From Bactericera cockerelli (lineage: Eukaryota; Arthropoda; Insecta; Hemiptera; Triozidae), in the NCBI GenBank assembly GCA_024516035.1, contig CM044957.1, forward strand, positions 45,235,547 to 45,299,546: a stretch of DNA of 64,000 bases. Direction: 5' to 3'. Below the pieces are notes generated by a model. It made no database searches. It was not told the origin of the DNA and worked only from the letters and a program-made list of their open reading frames with translations. The translations under genes and the position numbers were made by a program. Shown piece by piece: positions 56,530 through 64,000 of the stretch (position 1 is its first letter; every line of letters begins with the position of its first letter).

Positions 56530-59500
56530 ATGAACTCGAGTGCTTCCACACCTCTACTTGAGGCAGACCAGTTGGACGAGGAGTGGGATCCACATGAAGA
56601 TACCAATGTTGCACCCAAAGTGAATAATGCTTCCATTCAGTATGAATCTCCGATATTAATTCCACCACCATCAAGGCATTCAAGGCATTTGAACAAGACT
56701 GTTTCTCCATATTCATCTTCTTGTCCAATTATGGATAGTGATATACCCTGGTGTGATGCTTGGTAAGAAAATTTACTTTTTACGTGTGGGTTATTTAATT
56801 TTTTTTCTTCTTAAAGATGATTGTTTCAGAGCCTTTTTTATTTCCTAGCCATGAAACAGGAGCTACTGTAAATGCTTGGGGTCTGTGTTGTAGCTTGCAA
56901 ATACCATATGGGCGAGAAGTGACACAATACTTCACATTTATGTGCTGGGTATCCCATACAAACAACTGTAGCCAAATTTAGAATACAAATTTCATGTCAG
57001 CTTGGGGGATCAAACCCAGGACTTTCTGCATGGCAAGCGAGTGCTTAATCACTGAGCTAATCGCGCGCTTTTTCTCATTTTTCTTACTCAATCTTTCTTG
57101 ACCTTAGCAGAGACTTTTGTGAAGGTTGGATATTGCCATAGGGAATAATCATGCCCTCTACATTTGTTGTAATTTCTTACTTCAGCATTAAATAAAGTGT
57201 CTTATTATTATTATTATTATTCCAATAGGTAGGTACAAAAGATTCAAGTAAGATTGTATTTTGAAAAATAAATAAAGCTGTAGCTCTTGCTACAATACAT
57301 TTATATATATCTCCCTTGCCTTTATCCCATATTAGCTTATGTTGCTTTTGGGGTCGGCATTGTTCAACCTCATGGTTGAGGTTGGTAGGGTGGAGCGCGT
57401 TTTTTTTATGGCTGGATGCCCTTCCTAACGCCAACGATTCTATTTGATTTAACGTCCTGGATTAGGACGGGGGTTTTACCCTCCATTCGCTGGGAATCGT
57501 ACCAGCTATCCACATTAACCTCACCCAGCCTGGGTAGGGCCGGAAATGGCAGCCTCACGTGTTTGGGTATCCATACATTTGTATAAAAAAAAAAAAAAAA
57601 AAAAAAAAAAATTCAAGTAAAACCTTATTTCAAGTGTGTCTAGCTTATACCGTTCTTGAGATATTTTGTTTATATACAAACAGATACATGGACCTATGGC
57701 TGAAACTTTGGATTTAGGCTTTAAGGACACTAAAACTCGTGTTTTGTCATTGAAAACTATTTCTCAATTTTTTGAGTTAATGCTTTTTTTTCTCAAAAAT
57801 TACGGAAAATAAAAAGACATTCACCACTTGTTGCTTCTATTGAAATTTTGACATTGCAAGTGAGTTTGTTCTGCTACGAGTACAATATCCAAAGCAACAG
57901 CTGAATTATATTGCAATTTTATTAATTTTATCATAAAGGAATTTACATTTGGGAATTACACTCCCGTAAAAAAAATTACATGTTGAAAGTGGATTGGCAC
58001 AAATGTTGGCCACAATCAAAGTTTGGCTGTTTTTTTCGTTTGCCTCACAGGTAATAATAATAATATCGCCTTATTTATACTGCCCGATTAGGACTATTAA
58101 AGCGCTATTATTCCAGCAGTAAGCCCAAGACTTATAATTATGTGATAAAAATCTCAAATGGGATGATAACTTGTCATGCCCCGGCTGGGTTTCGAACCCA
58201 CAAACTCGGGAATCTTTGGATTCACAGCGTGCCGCCTTTACTACTGAGCTACTGGGACAGACGTAGATCTTTCGAGGCGGGGGTAATAACCTCCATCGCT
58301 GGAAACTCACAAACTAGATACTCACATTAACCTCACCCAGCCTGGGTAAGGCCGAGACTAGTCAGAATCACAATGGTTGCAAATTGAACGGTCACCAACC
58401 CAAGTCCTAACCTCGCCCATCCTGGGTTCGGCCGAGAATAGTCAGAATCGTACTGGTTCCAAACTGAACGGTCACCAAACCCAAGTTCTAACCTCGCCGG
58501 ACGTTTTCGAAATTGTTTATCTATTGCACTTCCCTCTGAATTTTGTACCGTGCTGCTCGTCTTATCTGAAAGCAAATACTATCAGTTGTCAACTGTAGGC
58601 CGCCGTGTGAAAATTTCTCAATGTTGCTCTCGAACTGTAATTGGAGTGATATGCCAAGTTTACGTAGTCAGTCCCGGTAGCTCAAATCCAGAGGTCGCGG
58701 GCTCGAAACCCAGCCAGAACATGACAAGTTATTCTCCCATTTGACATTTTGACCACATGGCTCAGTAAGCGTCGGTCTTCGTTATCCAGAGGTCGCGGGT
58801 TCGAAACCCAGCCAGGGCATGACAAGTTATTCTCTCATTTGACCACATAGCTCAGTAAGCGTCGGTCTTGTTATCTAGAGGTTGCAGGTTTGAAACCCAG
58901 CCAGGGCATGACAAGTTATTCTTCCATTTGACCACATAGCTCAGTAAGCGTCGGTCTTCGTTATCTAGAGGTTGCAGGTTTGAAACCCAGCCAGGGCATG
59001 ACAAGTTACTCTCCCATTTGACCACATAGCTCAGTAAGCGTCGGTCTTGTTATCTAGAGGTTGCAGGTTTGAAACCCAGCCAGGGTATGACAAGTTACTC
59101 TCCCATTTGACAACATAGCTCAGTAAGCGTCGGTCTTGTTATCTAGAGGTTGCAGGTTTGAAACCCAGCCAGGGTATGACAAGTTATTCTCCCATTTGAC
59201 ATTTTGACCATATAGCTCAGTAAGCGTCGGTCTTGTTATCTAGAAGTTGCAGGTTTGAAACCCAGCCAGGGCATGTAAGGTACTCTCATGTGACATTTTG
59301 AACACATAATAATTAGTCTTAAACTTAATGCTGGAATAATGGGACTTATTAGTCTTAGTTGGACAGAATAAACAAGTAGAACAAGGTGATATTATTGTTA
59401 TATTGAAAAGTAATGTAATGATGGTCTAGAATTTTCGTTGTTCAGTTTTCCGTGCCTAAACAGTTTCTAGAGAAAAGTCTGAAGTTTCAGCCATTGGTAC

Positions 59501-62500
59501 GTGTGTGCATATGTATGTGTATTTGTTAGGCTCAACTGCCGAAATTTCTAATTGAGCGTATTGTTATTATAAAAGCAACAAAACGGCGGAAATCAAGAGG
59601 AATTTCTTCAGATAAATCAAGAGAAATTTGTTGAGAGAAATCAAGCGAAATTTCTTTAGAAAAATCAAGAGAAATTTCTTGAGAGAGGTCAAGAAATCTT
59701 TAAGATTTTTTTTTTTGGCGGATTGAAGCACGTTCGCGGCTATCAACGAAATGATAACAAACAGGTAGGTACATGTGTTTTAATTTAATAATCAAGACTC
59801 GAGATTTTAGACCTATTTAATTGATATTTAGCTGGAAAAGTAAGAACTATTATTACCATTCAATAATTGTGTTTTTAATGGACGATTTTGGTGAAAAAGT
59901 ACCTCTTGTCGTGTAAGTTGATTTTGTCGCTAAACAATTTGTAAGGAATTCAAGTAATGAGATTAAGATTTGAAATTTTTGTGGTATGTGTCTTTGATTG
60001 CCCGATTTTATTACAACCTTAAATAGAGTTCTAATGACCAAGAAAATAAGTACATTGAATGAAATAAAAGTAATTCACACTTCCTATAATTAGACATAGA
60101 GTTAACCATGCACTGGTAGTCAAGTGGTTAAAGACATAGAGTAATTTAGATATATTCGAGTACTTACATACGAATCAAACAGTAAGGCATGGTCAGATAG
60201 TTTGAAGGTGTGGCAGACAACTTGGGTATCATTTCGAGAAGATAAAACGTTTTTAATTTTCATCATCCGTGACTTTTATTTAGCAAGGATTTTTCTTCAA
60301 TTCCCTAACCGTGCGGTATAGTAAAACTTTGGTTTCTGAAATAACAGAAATATAGTTTTTCTTTTTGACAACAATCGGTTCGTCATGTCATTAACTTCTC
60401 ACTTCTCACTTTTCTGTTTATACTGATTAAAATAGAGAGGTTAGTTGATAGCAAGGATAATCAGAACTATTACCTGCTGATGAGAGCAAATAAGCTCGAA
60501 ACAGCTGTCCAGGTATGTTCTGATATTCATGTACAATGTACATCTAGTACAACTTCTAACTCTTCTGTTTATACTGATATACTGACTGGCTGTTATACTG
60601 AGTTTTTTGTATGAAGGATTTTTTGATCTCAATTACTGTTTAGGAAATAATATATAATATGTAGATAAGAAAGGTATATACTATATATTCATATCGTTGC
60701 TTGATTATTTGATCATGTTCTTCACCATGACATTTATAGTTTTAATTTTTTTCTGTTTAAAGCCACACTCGTAGCTCGTTCTATGGAGGACAAAGCAGCA
60801 CCAAAGACCAGATGGATCAATCTTTGGACGCCATGTCCAAGTCTCCTAACAAAGGTGGACCCCAGCGCCTTCTGTATTGCGTGCATGGGAAACCCAACAA
60901 CTGCTGTGTATCTGTGATCAACAATAACCAAAACACAATCGATCCGGTCAGCACCATTATATGTGAGCTTGTTTGAAATATTTTTCAAGGAATTTTACAT
61001 GTATTTGTCTGTTCCGGTAGCTTAGTGGTAAACGCGCCACTTTGTGAAACCAGAGATTCCAGAGGTCTCTGGTTCGAAACCCAGCCGGGACATGACAAGT
61101 TATCCTATCATTTGGGATTTTTACCATATAATAATACGTCTTGTGTATTTTTACTTGGACTATAAACAGGGAGTAGACCAGCATTGGCTTGGTTCTGGGG
61201 GCCCTTGTCAATTATTAGCCTCCTTGTAAAGACAGTGGTAGAAGTGCTGAGTCATTCCTCCACTGTCTGGCTACCATCGTTCACGATGACGCCACCCTAT
61301 GATGTTTTCGTCTTGGGCTTACTGCTGGAATAATTGGACTTAATAGTCCAAATCGGGCAGAATAAATAAGACGATATTATTATTATTCTTTAAATGTGAC
61401 TGTGAGTGTTTGGTTGTGGAGATACCTACTCCCGAATAGATACTACACTTTGATCTTGGCCAAAAGGCCGAGAAACTTGCCCATCCCGTAGTATTCCTCC
61501 CTTCTGATGGGCGAGAAAATACTTTTAATGCCTCCCCTCCCGACACCATACTTTCCATTTAGGTTTTGTGATGTCAACACGAGCGCACCGGAAGGTATTC
61601 CTGACGAACAACTACATTCCCTTAACTGACGATTCAATCATGAAATGGAAGAGAGATAGATAGAATAGAATGTAGATAAGAATAGAATGTAGTCTATTGA
61701 GTCACAATTTTATCAGAATTGTTACAGTTTGTAATTACGCGATATCACTCTGTCAAATAGAATGGTTAAGCTCGAGTCTGTCAGCATAGACAAGGGAGTA
61801 ATGCCGGCAGTCAGGGCGGGTGTTTGGGAGGAAACCCTCTCCCTCCTCGAAATTTCAAGAAACCCCTGGAAAAAGTATGCAATCCGCAAAATAATGCAGT
61901 TCATCCAACCCTCACTCTCTCCTCCTCTTAATTTTGGTACTGCTGCCCCACGGGTGTACGTAACTATAGCTGTGTATTTTCTTTGTTTCAGTGGATGATG
62001 ACGAAGATCATTGTCATAGAAATAGAAAGATCACAAATGATAAGCGTGCTAGGAGAAAACTCTGGCTTGCGTCAATACTCTGTCTCGTGTTCATGATATG
62101 TGAGATAATAGGTGAGTACTGAGTAGCTATTTGTTTACACATTATTTATACAAAACTATCATTAATAAATTAAATAACCTATTTTTTTTTTGTTGAAATA
62201 TACAAAAACAAAATATAGAACAAAATTAATTTACATGTTTACATTTTTTTAAATTGTTAAATACATGACAAGTAAAATGGTTCAAATATATATAACAATG
62301 ACAGTTTACATAATTCGTAATATTTTTAACTGAACTTATGCTAGTTTCTTTTGGCTGTCGTCATACCACATTAAGGGTAATTCATTTGTAATTCAAGTAC
62401 AATTGTTCGAAGTTAATGCCTTAGGCCTTCTCTGTCACTTAACTCTGGAAATATACCTTATGTTGAATTTTAGCTATTGGTATCTCTGGTTATGGAAATG

Positions 62501-63168
62501 ACTGCTTCCGTGTGCATGATTTTTCTTATTTTCAATGACCTTAGTATTGAAAGAATTCTCCAGGCTTCCGTGAATAAGTGGATACAAATTCTGGTTTAGC
62601 ACGCTGGATGGGACTTATTAGCTCTATGGGACTGTTGTAACCAATTTTTTATTTTTAAGAAGTATAAGTTTTATTTTTTTAAATATAAAAAAAAAACTTA
62701 TCCCAGGGACTGTTCTTCCGGAAGGGAACCGAGGATCCAAGAAGCATTTCCTCTTTGAATGGCTAGACAATGTTTTGGTAAAGAAAATGATTGGAACGGG
62801 TTATTCCAATCAATTTCTCTCCCAAATGGTCTAACTATTTCTTAGAGTCGACGCTTCAAGCACCCATGGTTTCCACAGCAACAGGTTTTTATTTAACCAA
62901 TTATAGACTGGTAACCAATTTAATGGAGGACACGCACAGCCTGTGTTTTAGTTTCTAATAAATTCTATTTTCTCCCCCCTCAGGTGGTTACTTTTCCGGG
63001 AGTCTGGCGATCGCCACCGATGCGGCTCACTTGCTCACGGATTTCGCCTCGTTCATGATATCCTTGTTCGCCCTCTGGGTAGCCTCCCGCCCGCCCACCC
63101 AGCAGATGCCCTTCGGGTGGTACCGGGCGGAGGTGCTGGGCGCTCTCACGTCCGTGCTGCTCATCTGG
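56530..63168 (+). CDS. Zinc transporter, ZnT/SLC30 family (ZnT2/3/8-like), 5' part
   Basis: Cation diffusion facilitator that exports Zn2+ from cytosol into vesicles or out of the cell in exchange for protons. Exons: 56530-56762, 60763-60962, 61992-62111, 62984-63168; phases close and all borders are GT-AG. A cytosolic N-terminus of about 160 residues contains Ser/Pro-rich sequence, a Cys-rich [11 protein letters not shown] segment and the HCH motif (H151-C-H153) typical of the ZnT2/3/4/8 group. TM1 is about 163-184. TM2 carries the transport-site pair H200xxxD204 in [12 protein letters not shown], followed by the [12 protein letters not shown] signature. The remaining four TMs and the C-terminal domain lie beyond 64000. 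The ATG at 56530 has an acceptor-like ctacag about 20 bp upstream, so a 5'UTR exon is likely. The subfamily is inferred from sequence similarity alone. Confidence 0.93.
56815..57070 (-). mobile_element. SINE B in ZnT intron 1
   Basis: tttcctagccatgaaacagg, tgggcgagaagtgacacaat, gcttaatcactgagctaatc; begins ~50 bp after the exon 56530-56762 donor. Confidence 0.8.
57312..57570 (-). mobile_element. Family E SINE, head missing
   Basis: Reverse copy of the body and 3' end: tggggtcggcattgttcaac, acgggggttttaccctcc, cctgggtagggccggaaatg; stops at cctcacgtgtttggg before the tRNA-like head. Confidence 0.8.
58051..58263 (-). mobile_element. SINE C, reverse
   Basis: taataatatcgccttattta, gataacttgtcatgccccgg, ctactgagctactgggacag; nearly full length. 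Confidence 0.8.
58268..58505 (-). mobile_element. 5S-headed SINE (family D) with internal duplication
   Basis: ctcacccagcctgggtaagg is followed by ggtcaccaacccaagtcct, then the same pair again (cgcccatcctgggttcgg, ggtcaccaaacccaagttc), so ~75 bp of head/body junction is duplicated. Confidence 0.7.
58664..59398 (+). repeat. Tandemly amplified SINE C head (6 extra units)
   Basis: After a first SINE C head (cagtcccggtagctcaaatc), a ~90-bp unit with gctcagtaagcgtcggtctt, gttgcaggtttgaaaccc and agccagggcatgacaagtta repeats six times (starts near 58759, 58851, 58938, 59029, 59118, 59216). A normal SINE C tail follows (ggaataatgggacttattag). Each unit carries A- and B-box-like sequence. Confidence 0.88.
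59588..59695. repeat. ~26-bp tandem repeat, 4 copies
   Basis: Variants of aatcaagagaaatttcttga follow each other in ZnT intron 1. Confidence 0.8.
61012..61390 (+). mobile_element. SINE C with ~170-bp insertion
   Basis: Head at 61012-61135 and tail at 61305-61390 (ttactgctggaataattgga); the sequence between (ggactataaacagggagtag ..) is not in other copies. Confidence 0.7.
61438..61474 (-). ncRNA. U2 snRNA 5'-end fragment (pseudogene)
   Basis: On the minus strand ttctcggccttttggccaag then atcaaagtgtagtatct matches the conserved first ~40 nt of U2 snRNA with one substitution and one inserted A. The match is lost after tatct, and the branch-site-recognition and Sm regions are missing, so it is not a functional U2 gene. 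Confidence 0.8.
61475..61628 (-). mobile_element. SINE B fragment joined to a U2 snRNA piece
   Basis: cttgcccatcccgtagtatt, ctgatgggcgagaaaatac, aacacgagcgcaccggaagg. The SINE tail is replaced by U2-like sequence at 61474. Confidence 0.7.
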
Positions 63169-63227
63169 GTGAGTCTTGTACTACAGCGCAAAATTACTTC
63201 TTTTCTTCTTCTTCTTTTACTCTGTCT

Positions 63228-63524
63228 TATCCCACTCAAGCAGGGTCGACGTTGTTCAACCTCATGGTTGAGGTTGATTGGTCTTGGCACATTTTTAACG
63301 ATTCTATTTGATTTAACGCCCTGGATTAGGACGGGGGTTTTACCCTCCATTCGCTGGGGATCGTACCAGCTACCCACATTAACCTCACCCAGCTGGGTAG
63401 GGCCGGAAATGCCAGCCTCACGTGTTTGGATGGAACAGAATTTTCTTCGAAAAGTCTGCCCCAGCCGGGAGTTGAACTCTGGACTACGGGCAGTAGTCAC
63501 AACCAATACGCCACGGAGGCTGTT
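63228..63524 (-). mobile_element. Family E SINE
   Basis: Reverse copy with body and tRNA-like head (agccgggagttgaactctgg, caatacgccacggaggct), in the ZnT intron directly after exon 62984-63168. Confidence 0.8.
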
Positions 63525-63539
63525 ACAACGAAAATTACT

Positions 63540-64000
63540 ACATTGCTTGTATGAAAATCAACCCACAAACACATTTTGATATGTATCTTCAACTGCTTAG
63601 CTGAAAACCTAAAGTCCATAGAAATGTGGAATTTGGTGATTCTTCGTGGATTTCGGGGTATTTGGGTAAACGGTTGTGGATATAAAGATGTATGGGAATT
63701 GACCCTCTCAAACCATACATAAAACCCCCAAATCGGCGGGGCTGAATTTGGGATATTTAAAAAAATGAGAATCGACCCCCCTAACCTATTGATAAAACGC
63801 CATAATAATCAATCAAAATAATTTTAAAAGTCATATTTCTAAGTTTTATTTGCTTTAATTTTACTTTACAAAAATTTATCATTCTCGAGTTAAAAACGAA
63901 AATCGGAAAATGGAACATCTTTTCACCTCCTTTGCCCCCCTTGAATCTTTTACTCCCATCTTAGACGTCAAGTCTTCTAATATGTTTACTCTCTCACCTT
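63540..64000. other. ZnT intron, nothing recognised
   Basis: Follows the E SINE. No exon-like stretch with AG/GT borders and ZnT similarity before the window ends. Confidence 0.6.

Noticed and set aside
58664..59298. Cluster of functional tRNA genes
   Set aside because: Units lack a complete cloverleaf and are SINE heads followed by SINE body sequence; same judgement for the other tRNA-like heads in the window.
61438..61474. Functional U2 snRNA gene
   Set aside because: Only ~37 nt match, with no Sm site or 3' stem, and it is fused to a SINE.
63027..63579. Long ORFs over the last ZnT exon and following intron
   Set aside because: The + frame is the real exon only to 63168; the rest reads through the donor into an E SINE. 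The minus frame is a shadow.

Overview
This is a window of a repeat-rich, AT-rich animal nuclear genome. Intron-split genes with GT-AG junctions, tRNA- and 5S-derived SINEs, LINEs, Tc1/mariner and MITE-like elements and long AC/CT microsatellites all point to a metazoan. The protein sequences look arthropod, and I guess an insect, perhaps hemipteran, with low confidence about the order. Two contigs are joined by a run of exactly 100 N at 29350-29449, so distances across that point are not real.

Region 1-20500 contains no gene I can recognise. It is mostly two tandem copies of an ~8.1-8.4 kb unit (872-9264 and 9303-17428) separated by AC microsatellite. Each holds copies of a ~798-bp satellite, one inverted arm, a 39-bp tandem array, and nested SINEs. 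The pair appears to sit inside the AC tract of a further repeat (about 706-872 and 17790-18440).

Region 20523-31534 carries exons of a peroxisomal acyl-CoA oxidase on the + strand. Its N-terminal exons are not seen, and after the gap only one further short exon is recognisable. Two of its exons have edge sequences, splice sites included, that have been copied in tandem into neighbouring introns. An intron contains a LINE reverse transcriptase split by a 1149-bp TIR element.

Region 30552-52343 is a run of three housekeeping genes on the minus strand: ZNHIT1 (SWR1/SRCAP-type chromatin remodelling), GTF2H5 (TFIIH p8/TTDA) and an 882-aa DCAF15-like CUL4 substrate receptor in 8 exons. All three are complete by exon phase and by comparison with the human proteins. 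DCAF15 introns host a 5'-truncated LINE with a 14-bp target-site duplication and a Tc1/mariner-type element with ~675-bp terminal inverted repeats.

Region 56530-63168 holds the first four coding exons of a ZnT/SLC30 zinc transporter on the + strand, which runs off the window. SINE-dense introns separate the exons. The five genes share no pathway; the order looks like ordinary animal gene neighbourhood. I could not identify core promoters or poly(A) sites with confidence. The most unusual content is the SINE complement: a family with a 5S-rRNA-like head and a family with a tRNA-like head share the same body.
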